DNA of 64,000 nucleotides from Batkoa obscura (GCA_030770535.1 JASVEC010000045.1:186001-250000), one strand, 5' to 3'; positions 31,983 to 43,569 are shown, numbered from the stretch's first letter. Translations and numbers: made by a program. The notes: generated from the letters alone by a model not told the origin.

Positions 31983-31991
31983 GTTTATATA
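31983..31991 (-). promoter_or_regulatory. TATA-like box of the receptor pseudogene
   Basis: TATATAAAC on the minus strand, 39-47 nt before the former ATG. Confidence 0.45.
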
Positions 31992-32226
31992 TCCTGGTAT
32001 TATCTTAAAAGTAAAATAAGTAAAACATTAAACTTTTTGCTATTTCTAATAAATGCCCAATTTTAGCGGATCATTCTTAGCATTTTAGTTCGGACCACTT
32101 TTTTTGAAAGCTTAACATTTATAAAACTATTACATTTACTTAATATAAACTAATATTAGTTATATTTCGCAAAACTGTTTGATCAACTACCAATACTCCT
32201 TATTCACAAAAACAATATAAACAATA

Positions 32227-32241
32227 GCACACATCTTGTCC
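32227..32241 (-). promoter_or_regulatory. upstream dyad of the receptor pseudogene (one arm changed)
   Basis: Plus-strand GCACA-N5-TGTCC, matching the dyads at 11568 and 34303 but with one mismatch. It lies 283 nt upstream of the start. Confidence 0.35.
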
Positions 32242-33122
32242 ATAAATGTAGGAGATTTAATCCAGGATATGATTTAAAAACGAAGCTATACTATTTTTCA
32301 AAATCAATATTACTCTGCTAATAATGATTAAAAGGTTGGGTTGAGAGTATAAAATCCACTTTTGTTTCTGCTTAATATAATTCATGTTTTTTTACCTTTG
32401 AATATCATACAAAGTTTCTGATTCTGTTTACTAAAAAATTAATTTTTAGTACTTTATATTAATCATATTGATATTAAGTTTTACAGGCTTTTATCAGAAT
32501 CTTGTAATTATACTTGAATAAATAGATCAGGAAGTAAAAACCAAAATGCAAAGTATAAAGCTTTTCAATAGTCTTGCTTAAAATAATACCTTGAAACTTA
32601 ACAAATTAACTGAATTATGTATAGTTCCGCTATTTATTGTAGTTGTTAATTTAAATAACATTTTAAAGGACTTTTCAAGATAAAGGTGTATTATTTGGCC
32701 AAAAGGTTTTTAGAAATAAAACTAGTAGATCTCAAATCACTTTAAACTACTACTATCGTTATAAAGACTTAGAAATAAAGTTATTTTAATTATAATTTGT
32801 GTGTATAAACATACAGAGAAAACCATTCAAGTGTTTTTTACTTATAAAAGCTTGTAAATAATAATAATAATATCATAATATATAGTATGAAAAGATTTTA
32901 TATTTCAAAAGATATTATATTATATTTTAATTATATTATGTAAGCATTAATAAATGTATGGACATTTAAAATTACCATCATGCAGGTAATCTTAGTCAGG
33001 AGCACGTAATTATATTTTGATTATCAAAAAATTGAGTTTAATGATAAAATACTAAATATAGATTATATTTTGATCTCATTAAATTAACCTATTATTGTAT
33101 AGTTTGTGTTTTTAACTATCAA
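32242..33122. other. intergenic, no gene seen
   Basis: A+T-rich spacer between two leftward receptor genes. A plus-strand frame from 33106 is a shadow of the receptor that follows. Confidence 0.35.
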
Positions 33123-34019
33123 TTATTTGTTACTTACCTTTTTTATAAAATGCTTTACTTCATTCGATATCCCAGTATGTAATGTAAGTACTAGCAGTGT
33201 ATTAAATATCATCCCAAAAACAAATAGAAGGGTAGCAGTTGAATTAAGGTCTCGGGCTTGTTCAAAAGAATCACCATATTCATATTTCAACGCTGACTCA
33301 AAAAACAAACATACAAGTGAACTCAGCATACATGCTCCATAAATACTTAGGATTAGGTATACTTTAATTGTTGCTTTTTTTAAGCCCACAAACCTGTTAC
33401 TACTGCATACTTCGATAGTAGAGTCTGATTCTATTGACATAATTTCTCTAAGCTCACTAATCTCATTTGCTATACAGTAATATGAATACACTAAAAGTCC
33501 AACACCAATAAAACAGCTTAAAAGAGAATAATGATAAGTCACTGAAGCCAGTATACTATTAGTAACATCCAACAGACAACTTATTTTTGAGGATGAAATA
33601 GCAAATGAATTTGTAATAGCACAAGTAACCAACAAAATTGTGAAAATAATTAAATTAGCTACTACAGGCCAATAAGTATATTTAAATAAGCTCGATTTTT
33701 TAATTTTTGCTAACCTTTCCATTGATAGCAACGAGCTTAACATAATTTCATATTGGTAAATAAATAATATTATAAAGCCATAAAATGAGCATCCATATTG
33801 ATTTTCTATTAGTTTGTGTCCATTTATAGAATAATATATGAGATCTGACAATACCGCAATTGGTGCAAGGTACTCTAAAGAGGCTAAAAGTATTATTAAT
33901 TTTATATCAAGTCCTTTAAAAGATAATTTGCTTGCAAAATAAATCAAAAAGGAATTAGTCAATAAACATATTGATGTTACACAAATAACTGCTAAATAAA
34001 AAGGTGTGAAGGTGAACAT
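33123..34019 (-). CDS. seven-helix receptor (GPCR-like), intact
   Basis: 298 residues, single exon, starting MFTFTPFYLAVICV. Seven helices at the family positions, Cys in GCSFYG and KISCLLD, MERLAKIKK after TM3, inner loop 3 EIMSIESDSTIEVCSSNRFV, TM6 KATIKVYLILSIYGACML and TM7 FGMIFNTLLVLTLHTG. Its loop-3 sequence is shared with the pseudogenes at 31051 and 35165, so the three form a recent sub-clade of tandem copies. Plasma-membrane receptor by inference; ligand unknown. Confidence 0.8.
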   Translation of the reverse strand: MFTFTPFYLAVICVTSICLLTNSFLIYFASKLSFKGLDIKLIILLASLEYLAPIAVLSDLIYYSINGHKLIENQYGCSFYGFIILFIYQYEIMLSSLLSMERLAKIKKSSLFKYTYWPVVANLIIFTILLVTCAITNSFAISSSKISCLLDVTNSILASVTYHYSLLSCFIGVGLLVYSYYCIANEISELREIMSIESDSTIEVCSSNRFVGLKKATIKVYLILSIYGACMLSSLVCLFFESALKYEYGDSFEQARDLNSTATLLFVFGMIFNTLLVLTLHTGISNEVKHFIKKVSNK

Positions 34020-34059
34020 TTAGGTTGAATTAATTTATTAAGGAAAAAAATACCCCTTC

Positions 34060-34068
34060 GTTTATATA
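34060..34068 (-). promoter_or_regulatory. TATA-like box of the receptor gene at 34019
   Basis: TATATAAAC on the minus strand, 41-49 nt before the ATG. Confidence 0.55.
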
Positions 34069-34302
34069 TCATAACTCAACCTCAAGATTAATGTAAATGT
34101 AAGCTTAAACTTTTTACTATATTTGTTGAAAGCTAATTCTAGGGGATCGTCCTTAACAATTTAATTCTTAGCACTTTATTTGTAGTCTAGTACTTTATAA
34201 AATCATTACATTAATTAAATATAAACCAATATCAGCTATAATTTCCAAGATTATTTAATAAACTTTTAATGCTTCTTATACAAAGAAATAGAGTAAACGA
34301 TA

Positions 34303-34317
34303 GCACACGCTCTGTGC
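34303..34317 (-). promoter_or_regulatory. conserved dyad GCACA-N5-TGTGC upstream of a receptor gene
   Basis: Perfect arms, 284 nt upstream of the ATG at 34019. The surrounding bases also match the block at 11566-11585. Confidence 0.4.
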
Positions 34318-35164
34318 ATAACTATATGAAATGTAGCCTGACATACAATTTGAAAGTGAAATTAAACTACTTTTCAAATATAATATTACTCTGCTAAAGA
34401 TGATTAAAAAGGCTTGCCTGAGAGTACAAAGTCATTTCGTATTATACTTAATAACCCCTATTCTTTACTATCCTGAATCACACCAAAGGTCTTCGATTTA
34501 TTATTAGTAAAGTGAACTTCATCACTTTATAATAACTGTTTGGTATTAGGTTTTTAGAGGCTTTTTTCTAGAACATAGATTAAATGTGACTTGATTAAAG
34601 ATCCCAACAAAACTCAAAATATAAACTTATGAAACGTTCTAATAGTTTAGCTTAATTTAATACCCTAAAGTTTAATAAATGAATTAATATTATGCATGAT
34701 GACATTGTCCATTAGCATAGCTAATAAATTAAATGCCATATTAAAGGGTTTTTGAAAATAAACTTTATTTTTTAACATTCTATTTGTCGAAAAATAATTT
34801 TTTGAAAAAAGCCAATAAAGCTCAAATTCCTAAAATGAAATCCACTAATTCAACAGAAACTCAAAAAGTAAACTTAAGATCAATATTTTTATTTGTTGTT
34901 TTATACACTTCAGGAAAAGCTTTTTCAAAAATCTATTTTATAAAACCTTATTAAAATCAAAATATAGCTTAAAAAGTAGATCAGGGTGGGATTTATGTTG
35001 TTTAAACTATAAAAATAAAAAAAATAAAAAAAAATAAAAACATTCATAATTTTGACTAGAAGTTTAGGCATTTATTAGTGTCACAAAAAAGGTGCTTAAC
35101 ACTATAAGCCTAAGCATAAATCAAGTAAATTTTATCAAATTCACTCCTTAATGTAAACTTTTAA
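34318..35164. other. intergenic, no gene seen
   Basis: A+T-rich, with an AAATAAAAAAAATAAAAA-type low-complexity run near 35015-35040. No coding frame. Confidence 0.35.
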
Positions 35165-36160
35165 CTTTTATTTTGAAATCATTCATTGCATCTCTTGCAT
35201 GAAATATTTTACATTACTTGCAATTCCAGTATACAGTGTAAGCGATAAAAGTGAGTTAAAAATCATACTAAAAACAAATAAAAGGGTAGGAGCCGAATTG
35301 AGCTCTTCGATATATTGGAAAGAACCAGAATGTTTATATTTTGGTATTGTTTCAAAAAATAAACACATAATTGAACTTAGCATATATGCACCATAAATTG
35401 CTAAGATTAAATATGAAGATGTATTTAAGAATTTTACTAACAATCTTTCCACTCGAGTAGCGCTTAAAAAATGGAAAAGTAATGAAATCAAAAAAAACAT
35501 CCACATATACTTTAATTGTTGGTTTTTTAAGCCCACAAATTTGTTACTATTGCATGCTTCGATAGTAGAGTCTGATTCTATTGACATAATTTCTCTAAGC
35601 TCATTAATCTCATTTGTTATACAACAATATGAATATATCAGTAAGCCATATACCAATAAAGCAACTTGAAAGGAGATAGTGGTAATTAATTGAATCCAGT
35701 ATATTACTGATAACGTTTAACATGCAACTTACTCTTGTTGACGAAATTGCAAATGAATATTACAGCACAAGCAATCAATAAGCCTGTAAGGATCATCAAG
35801 TTAACCATTACAGGATGATAAGCATAACCAAACAATCCTGATTTTTAGTTTTCAATAATCCTTCCATTCCTAATAAAGAACTTAGCATAATTTCATATTG
35901 ATGAATGAATAAAACAATAAAACCGCAGAATGGGCATCTTTATTGCTTTTCTATTAACTTTTGTCTTTTAATAAAGTAATAAATGAGATCCAGCAACATT
36001 TCAGTCGGTAAAAGATACTATAAAAAGGTTAAAAACGTTATCAACGTTATCAAATTCTTTAATATATAATTTTTTTAACAAGTGAGTTAAAAACGAGTTA
36101 ACTGATAAACGTATAAAAGTTATACATATAGTCGATATATAAAATGGAATAAACACATGT
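35165..36160 (-). pseudogene. seven-helix receptor pseudogene with a MITE inserted before TM6
   Basis: TM1 (FIPFYISTICITF) through the C-tail (GIASNVKYFMQEM) are traceable, in several frames. Between loop 3 and TM6 a MITE (35412-35507) splits the KATxKVYLIL segment, with GLKNQQLKYMW on one side and SYLILAIYGAYML on the other. The intact paralog at 33123 gives the empty site, showing one extra TA beside the MITE. Confidence 0.75.
35412..35507 (-). mobile_element. TATGGGG MITE, copy 14, inside a receptor pseudogene
   Basis: 96 bp, left end TATGAAGATGT, right end CATCCACATA. Paralogs read attaaaTATACTTT without it. Here attaaaTA precedes and TATACTTT follows the element, so TA was duplicated. 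Confidence 0.88.
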
Positions 36161-36186
36161 ATTAAGACTAAATTTATTAGATACAC

Positions 36187-39100
36187 GAAAATGATCTCCT
36201 TATCTATATATCATAATTTTATCATAAAATTAAAGTCAATTAGAACTTATGCTTTCTGTTATATTAGTCAATGTCGAATTCTAGTGGGTTATTCTAGCTA
36301 TTAATTCCCTACCATTCTATTTATACATCTAATATTTTTTAATAAACTTACAATTACTTTTTATAAACCAATACAGTTTCTTTTACTAAAGAACCATTAG
36401 TTTAATAAGGAAAAATCATCTACCAGGCAGTTGTTTCCTTTCGATCCAAATATTGTAGCCTGGCATTGTTATTGTTTAGTAGATCTACAAAAACAAAGTT
36501 CATAGCATCCCTTTAAGGAATATCACACTAATTTTATTTAGCTTTTGGGATACAGTTTTATATCCAGATTTTACACACACCTATCTGTAATTAAACTTTT
36601 TTAGAAACTTCATTATAAAAATTATGCATTTAAGTAGCTCAATTTATAAATCCTATATAAACTATCTTTCCTATAAGCAGTATAAATAAGAATATAGAGA
36701 ATAGTGTGGACCCAATTTACCCATAGCATGACTTGTCTCATCTCAGATTTCTGCAGCAATAGTTGCTTACTTTTAAGGATATATCCTCACATCTAAAATT
36801 AGTGTATGATAAAATATTATTGTTTTGAAACTCCTAGTATAATAGCTATCTGAATAAGCGATAAATTGATTTCGCTTTATAAATATATATCTTAATTTAT
36901 GTACTAAGTATGTCGATTGGATATAATCTTAAAGACTTAAATACAGTAGAATCATTATTGTTTTGAAACTTATTACTCTTTCACAAACCTCGCTTATATT
37001 GATATTGATATTTATTTAAAATATGAAAATAGTAGTAAATTTAACACAAAAAGTTTGATTAGAAGACTATTTAGCATAAGTTTAAAATAAATTTAAAATG
37101 ATAAATTCAAATGATGCTTATAAAACTTCTCGAATTAATGGTAGAATATGATAGTGTAAAGAGACCTAGATACAATTGATTATAGGTTTGGAAAATACTA
37201 TTAGCATCAGAATCTAAAAAAAGATCATTATCGGTAAATTTCATTGTAACGGTGCAACTTTACGTGTTTGAGTTTTAATAATTAGGCTAACATAAAATTC
37301 GATAGCTACTGTGCAGATAGTAAAATTCTAATAGCAATGATCAATTCATATAGTATAATACTATATCTCGTTTTTTTAAACAAAATAGCAGTTCAGTTGA
37401 AAACAACAATTTAAAGCTTGTCATTTTTAAACCTTTTGTTTATTTTTGAACTTTTTCTGTAGTCAGTTTTGATAACTATCAAGACGTTTTTATATACCAA
37501 TTATCATTCATTATGACTCTGAACTCAGCCAAAATTTCATTTGTCAGTAAAAATGTTAAAAAGATTTGATTATTAAAACTAAATCATGTATGAGTTAATT
37601 TATAGGGTATTGCTTATGCTACTAATTGAAATTTAATATTTTTGATCTGAAACTTTTATAGCTGTATAAAAAATCAAAGTTCACATTACATCGCTGTTTT
37701 ATTATGAATATGAGTGAATGTCTTTCATGGGATAATTGTATATAAACAGAAAAAGGTGAAGGAAAGGCACTTCTAAAATGTATAAAAGTTTTTTATAATG
37801 TGTGTGTGATAGTTCCAAATGATTAGATAGGATTTTCATGTGATGAAGCTAAAATCAAAGCTTTTAGCAACAATAGATTAATTATTTAAAAATTTTAACT
37901 TTAAATAAAATATAGAAACTATAGTTAATTTGATAGTATATAAATAAAAGTGTTATTTTTAAACAGATACTATTCTAAATCATAAAATCATTTTTATACA
38001 TTCTAATGGTATCATTATAGGTTATGATGAAGAATTGCAAACTCAGTTAACTGAATCGCTTGAATGTTCATCAAATAAAAATGGAGGCGACTATCACTAA
38101 ACATTGTTTGCTAAGTTGTACTGCAATCAAGTTTATGATTATTAATTACATATGTATTTTGGCTTTAACGTAGGTAAGTCAGATTACAACTAGAAAACGC
38201 TCCAGTACTAAAATTAAATTAGAAAGATAGCGATAAATTTCACTAGTTCAGGTAAAGACATCAAGTTAACTATAAAATTAAAAATTTAAGCTGTTTATTA
38301 CTTTTTTCTAACTATTGTTTCTTTTTATACTTGTTTTTTGATATAATAATGCGCAATTGTTTATTGAACAGTGTGGGCATTTATAAATTTTTCGAATTAG
38401 AATAAATATTATTGTCAAATTTCAACATTTATTAGTGAATTGAGACATTGCTTAAGCTATAATTAATATTAGAATCAGATAGCAATGTTGTCCGATATTT
38501 ATTATTAATAGATATAGGGCTTGGTATGTAGCAAACAAAGATTCCAGCGATTGGGAGCAGAAGCCAAACCAAATAAGATAAAGTTAACTAGACGACTGTT
38601 GCGCAACTAGGGATAGAAATAAGCCAAATAGATGCCATAAAAATACCAAAAGCAACAGTAGAAGTAGGTTGATTTAATTAAAATGTTTATTAGTATGCCA
38701 TAACTTTCAATAATAATAAGATAGAGAGACGATTTATTTAGAAATAGGCATCTAGTTAATATTTATTTAACTAATAACTATTAATTTATAATTTTAAGGT
38801 ATGCAAGATATTTACAAGCGTTATTATTGAAAAGCGGTGCTTTTAAGTTATTACAATAAACTAAAAGATTTAAATATTAGATTATTATTATATGAACAAA
38901 TATTCCATGTTTTAGTACTATAATGATACCAGGTTAATGAATTTACACTGTTTTCAAATATTAAAATAGGTGGTTATAATCTTACTGATGGTAAGAGTAC
39001 AAAGTAATTAAAGTTAAAAACTAAAAATTAAAAACTAAAAATAAATTCATTATGTCAAAGTACCCATTGAATAATATTAATGAACAAACTTAGATAATTC

Positions 39101-39731
39101 AGAAAACTAATTGTCTTTTACGCCCCTTGATAGCAAGTCGCAGATAGAAAACTAATAGATTGATTTTGAATACCGGTTTATGGGGATTTATATTAGGCTT
39201 TGGAAGACAATTACTACTCTAGAAGTAAAAACTCAATGGGCTTGAAAGGAGTCATAAATAACCAAGGTGGATCGTAAATAAGTTTATATAAAAAATTGAT
39301 AAACTAATATTCAAATACCAAAATTATTACCGTCAAATTCGAGCCCACGGGCGAAGTAATTTTCGTAAAAAAACTACAAGACAACATACTCAATATGTGA
39401 AAAAATCATGCTAGTAGTATTATTTATTTTGTTGATTAAAAGCAATACACTTAAGTAGATAATGCTGATTCTATTGTCAATATATATATTTGATATGCTA
39501 ATCTTAATATATGTAAAAAAGTTTTTTGTTAATAAAAAAATTAACTGTAACTGTAAATGCAAAATTTATTAGATATACTCAATTCAAACTTTAAAAAATA
39601 TTAGAAAATATAAGTTACAAAGAACTATTTATTGTAATTTTGAGTTGATTTAAATTTGGACAAAATCAGTATAAACAAAAATTCAATGTTTTTAGCTGGA
39701 AATTAATCAAACTCCAAAATAGATTTTAGTA
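36187..39731. other. long gene-poor stretch with a possible transposase relic
   Basis: 3.5 kb with stops in all frames. At 38560-38695 a frame reads TTVAQLGIEISQIDAIKIPK after an interrupted basic segment, which resembles the helix-turn-helix of Tc1/pogo-type transposases. At 39375-39410 LQDN...H is vaguely like a later Tc1 motif. This may be a very old DNA-transposon relic, with low certainty. Confidence 0.25.
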
Positions 39732-39732
39732 A

Positions 39733-39828
39733 GTGAGGATGTACTTTAAGGATTTTACTAATTTTTCCGCTCAAATAGTGATTAAAGAATGGAAGAAGTG
39801 ATGAAATCCAAAAAAATATCTCCCCATA
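39733..39828 (-). mobile_element. TATGGGG MITE, copy 15
   Basis: About 96 bp with a diverged left end GTGAGGATGT and right end CTCCCCATA. The internal arm TTTTTCCGCTCAAATAGTG is preserved. Confidence 0.8.
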
Positions 39829-40309
39829 TTATACATAGTCGCACTGTTTACTAGCATAGATAATGAGCTAAATGGCATGTTAATGTTTTTTAAAATATGG
39901 CTTTTGTTAGCATCTTATTGGTTGAAAAACGATTTAAGAATTAATCTATAAAATCTCAAATCACCTTAAAACTCCTACCATCTTTAATAGCCTTAAAAAT
40001 AAACTAATTTAATTTATGCGTCTTGTACACTCCTTGAGAAAATGCCTAAATGATTTACTTTATCATGGTTTTATTTACAACAGCTGTCAATAAAATAAAT
40101 CATTATGTTAATAGTAAACTTAAAGTTTTATGCTGTACTTTGTTTTATTATATTGTATAAGAACCAACAAAGACACGTACATTTAAAACTAGCATCTTGC
40201 AAATAATTTCAATCAGGAGGAGATATACTTATCTTCGTTATAAAAAAAAAAGAATCTAGTATCATAATCCCAAAGATAAAGGAGACGTTTGTTTTATTGG
40301 ACTTTGCTT
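39829..40309. other. intergenic, no gene seen
   Basis: 3' flank of the receptor at 40310. A polyA run at about 40242-40251; nothing else. Confidence 0.35.
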
Positions 40310-41233
40310 TTATAAAATACACATTTGTATTACTAAATACTTACTACTTAATTTTCGTATAAAATGTTTTCCTTCTTTTGCAATTCCAGTATGCAATGTA
40401 AGTACTAACAAAGTGTTAGAAATCATACCAAAAACAAATAAAAGGGTAGCAGCTGAAATAAGATTTGGAGATTGTTTAAAAGAACCACCATAATTATACT
40501 TGAATGTTGACTCAAAAAGTAAACATATAAGTGAGCCTAGCATACATGCTCCATAAATGCTTAAGATTAAATATACTTTGACTGTTGCTTTTTTTAAACC
40601 TATGGATCTATTATTACTGGTCACTTCGAGATTAGGTTCTGATTCCAATGTCATAATTTCTCTAAGTCCAGTAATCTCATTTGCCAAACAATAATATGAG
40701 TATACCAAAAGTCCAACACCGATTAAGCAGCTTAAAATAGAATAATGATAAGTAATTGAAGCTAACACGCTCTTGGTAGCGTCTAATAGACAACTTATTT
40801 TCACTGCGGAAACCGAAAATGTATTTGTAGCAGCACAAGCAATCAATAAAACTGTAAAAACGATCAAGTTGACCATTATTGGACGATAAGCATAGCTATA
40901 TAAACTTGATTTTTTAATCTTTGATAGCCTTTGCATTGATAATAGAGAACTTAGCACAATTTCGTATTGATAGATAAACAGTATAGTGAAGCCATAAAAT
41001 GTACATCCATATTGATTTTCGATCATTTTTTGTCCACTAATAAAATAATAGACAAGATCAGATAATACTGTAATTGGTGCAAGGTACTCTAAAGAAGCTA
41101 AAATAATTATTAATTTGATGTCAATTCCCTTAAATGATAATTTACTTGCGAAATAAATCAAAAAGGAGTTGACTATTAAACATACTGAAGTCACACATAT
41201 AACCGCTATATAGAAAGAAGTGAATTCATACAT
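40310..41233 (-). CDS. seven-helix receptor (GPCR-like), intact
   Basis: 307 residues, single exon, start MYEFTSFYIAVICV. The seven helices, GCTFYG and KISCLLD cysteines and FGMISNTLLVLTLHTG are as in the family. The post-TM3 motif is SMQRLSKIKK (Gln for the usual Glu), and the tail is about nine residues longer (KYLVIQMCIL). Loop 3 differs (TLESEPNLEVTSNN). This makes it the most divergent of the four intact members of the main clade. Confidence 0.8.
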   Translation of the reverse strand: MYEFTSFYIAVICVTSVCLIVNSFLIYFASKLSFKGIDIKLIIILASLEYLAPITVLSDLVYYFISGQKMIENQYGCTFYGFTILFIYQYEIVLSSLLSMQRLSKIKKSSLYSYAYRPIMVNLIVFTVLLIACAATNTFSVSAVKISCLLDATKSVLASITYHYSILSCLIGVGLLVYSYYCLANEITGLREIMTLESEPNLEVTSNNRSIGLKKATVKVYLILSIYGACMLGSLICLLFESTFKYNYGGSFKQSPNLISAATLLFVFGMISNTLLVLTLHTGIAKEGKHFIRKLSSKYLVIQMCIL

Positions 41234-41273
41234 TAAGGCTAGATTTATTAATCGAGTAAAAAATCATCCCTTT

Positions 41274-41282
41274 CTTTATATA
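41274..41282 (-). promoter_or_regulatory. TATA-like box of the receptor gene at 41233
   Basis: TATATAAAG on the minus strand, 41-49 nt before the ATG. Confidence 0.5.
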
Positions 41283-41677
41283 GCACATTTCTATCTTAAA
41301 ATTAAAGTAAAAGTTGAGCATTCTACTGTTCTTTTTAAACATTAATCATACCAGATTATTATTTATTGTTTTACACCCTTACCAATAATACAATTACATT
41401 ATAAACAATAAACACCCTTTAAAAAAATTATTATATTTTGTCACGAACTGTTAGATTAGTGATTCTCCTTTTAATTTAAATATTATGGCTTATTTTTATT
41501 ATTTAGTATATTTAAAGATACAGAATTTGCACAATCGCTTGGCAAAATACATTTATATATTAGTTTTAAAGTTTTCATTATGTAGCCTTAAACTGAATTC
41601 TGTCCACACCTACTTGGAAAGTCATTAGAAACCTTATTATGCAATTTGAATGTTAGAGTGGTTTAATTATAATAATA
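41283..41677. other. intergenic, no gene seen
   Basis: Upstream flank of the receptor gene. The GCACA dyad of its paralogs is not found here. Confidence 0.35.
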
Positions 41678-41781
41678 TATGAGGATGTATTTTTTTGTTT
41701 AAGAATTTTACTAACAATCTTTCCATTCAAATAGCGCTTAAAAAACAAAAAAGTAATGAAACCAAAAAAAGCATCCCCATA
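41678..41781 (-). mobile_element. TATGGGG MITE, copy 16
   Basis: 104 bp, ends TATGAGGATGT and CATCCCCATA. Confidence 0.88.
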
Positions 41782-42259
41782 TAAACGTCTTTATCCATAA
41801 ACAGTAAAAATAATAGTATGTAGTCGATTCATCACGTAGGCAATAGTTTCACCCATACTGCTCCAAAAACAATTTTAAGAAATGTATAGATTAGTTTAAT
41901 TTTATGAAAAAATATTGATATTTTAAATATACATGTATAATTACCCCCAATAAATAATGGACCAGTTTGCAATTGATATTTTTCAAATTTTATCATCAAA
42001 TATAACAATAATATGTGCTTTTTAAAGTGCTTATTTATTGTAATACAATAATGAATACACTAAATATGTAACATTTTGCTTACTCTGATTATATTGACAT
42101 CTATTTATAGCAAATTAAGTAGCTAATTATTGTTATAAACCTATTTAAAACATAGAAATGCCAGTTAATTTAGTGCATTAAAAGTACAATTTTTTGAAAA
42201 TCAATTGAAAAAAAACTTCAAATAGAAATTTAATAAAACTTAATTTAGCCAAATTAACA
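41782..42259. other. intergenic, no gene seen
   Basis: 478 bp between two MITEs; nothing recognised. Confidence 0.35.
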
Positions 42260-42363
42260 TATAAGGGATGTATTTTTTTGTCTAAGAATTTTACTAGCAA
42301 TTTTTTCTCTCAAGTAGTGCTTAAAAAATGGGAAGTGATGAAACCAAAAAAATATCCCTAATA
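42260..42363 (-). mobile_element. TATGGGG MITE, copy 17
   Basis: About 104 bp, ends diverged (TATAAGGGATGT, TATCCCTAATA); internal arm CTCAAGTAGTGCTTAAAAAATGGG. Confidence 0.8.
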
Positions 42364-42597
42364 CAGAATTTCTCAAAGCAATTGAGTCAAGGAAAAAAAT
42401 TAAGTCGAAAAATTAGCTAAATATGCACCAACTAGACGTTTTTTTAAAAATGATAATTAATATTGTTATACTATTTAGGGGACAAGATCTAATTAATGTT
42501 TTTAAATAGTCGTTTAGTTAGTACACACTCGAATCCAAATAGTGCTCGGTTTTTTGACTACTTTTTGTTTTTACTTTGACCATCTCAGAAAATGTTA

Positions 42598-42698
42598 TAT
42601 GAGAGTGCCTTTTGGTTTCATCGCTTTTTCCTTTTTTGATCAGAATTGAGTGGGAAAATTGTTAATACACTTATTAAACAAAGTAGGATATCCCTATA
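42598..42698 (+). mobile_element. TATGGGG MITE, copy 18 (degenerate)
   Basis: Ends TATGAGAGTGCC and ATCCCTATA. GGTTTCATCGCTTTTTCC and GAGTGGGAAAATTGTTA arms are kept, but the centre is altered. Confidence 0.75.
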
Positions 42699-42749
42699 TC
42701 TTTTTAACATTTTAGTGCTGGTAGTAAAAAATATTATAATGAAGCAGTA

Positions 42750-42965
42750 AATTAAATTCAACTTCATTTTTTAAACTGATATCTGTAACACAGTTAGTCA
42801 AGTAAATTTACTAATAATTTTTAAAGCCTTACTACAATTTGTTTTACAAGGGCTTTGATAGTTAAACTGCCCTAAGGTGTAGCAGTTGCTTTATATCTAG
42901 AGAAGAAGACATTAGTAATTGAGATTAAACTATAAATAATCATATAAAATTACATTTTTCATATT
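42750..42965 (-). pseudogene. relic of a small secreted cysteine-rich gene
   Basis: On the minus strand a signal-like segment (MIIYSLISITNVFFS) matches the start of the 43312 gene, and Cys-Lys-Thr-Asn-Cys-Ser-Lys-Ala-Leu-Lys matches the family C-x3-C region. Several interruptions. It lies tandem to the intact copy on its right, with a MITE between them. Confidence 0.5.
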
Positions 42966-43176
42966 GAATAAAAAGAGTAATAAAACAAAAATGGAAACCT
43001 ATACCTCATTTTACCAAAAATTATAATTGTTATTATAGTAGTTTTTATTTAGCTTTAATACTGTTATTGATAACCAATCATTATGACTTTAATTTTAAGT
43101 GATATTTGATTTATGTTGTCAAACAGTTTAAAACATTGAGCTATAAAAATTGGAATCACATATGGCCAATAGTACA

Positions 43177-43281
43177 GATGGGGATGTTTTTTTTGGCTTT
43201 ATTATTTTTTCCATTTTTTAAGCACTATTTGAGTGGAAAATTTGTTAGTAAAATTCTTAAATACAAAAATACATCCCCATA
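43177..43281 (+). mobile_element. TATGGGG MITE, copy 19
   Basis: 105 bp with GATGGGGATGT and CATCCCCATA ends, 30 bp from the stop of the secreted-protein gene at 43312. Confidence 0.9.
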
Positions 43282-43311
43282 TTATTTTTCAAAAAGGTTT
43301 AAATAATTTAA

Positions 43312-43569
43312 TTAAGTACAGTAAAAATTTCGTGGTAAAGGCTTACATGGTGAAGTAGTGCATGTACAATGAACCACAGTCCTTGAAGTACTATCCATAA
43401 CACAATCCAAACCAATCTTTCTTGGATCAAATGATAAGACCTTAGTACAAGCTATTACACAATTATTGAAGTTAGAAGTTATGGTGTCTTTAGACGTAAG
43501 ATTTATATTACACAATGGGAATATTGGAGTAACTAAAATTAAACTATAAATAATAGTGTTAAGTTTCAT
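43312..43569 (-). CDS. small secreted eight-cysteine protein, dispersed family member (intact)
   Basis: 85 residues. Signal peptide about 1-19, then C-x16-C-x3-C-x14-C-x11-C-x-C-x4-C-x8-C and a final Thr. It belongs to the same family as the 2704 and 4408 genes, 38 kb away and on the opposite strand. Loop sequences are very different, while all eight cysteines, the PLP before the last one and the signal peptide start (MKxNTII) are kept. Confidence 0.72.
   Translation of the reverse strand: MKLNTIIYSLILVTPIFPLCNINLTSKDTITSNFNNCVIACTKVLSFDPRKIGLDCVMDSTSRTVVHCTCTTSPCKPLPRNFYCT

Noticed and set aside
39374-39562. 62-codon minus-strand frame
   Set aside because: Hydrophobic low-complexity chance frame; no conserved residues or relatives in the window.
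43106-43306. 66-codon plus-strand frame, and similar frames over other MITEs (such as 58890-59078)
   Set aside because: The coding-like residues (FFLALLFFPFFKHYLSGKF) are simply the translated MITE and recur wherever a MITE sits in frame.
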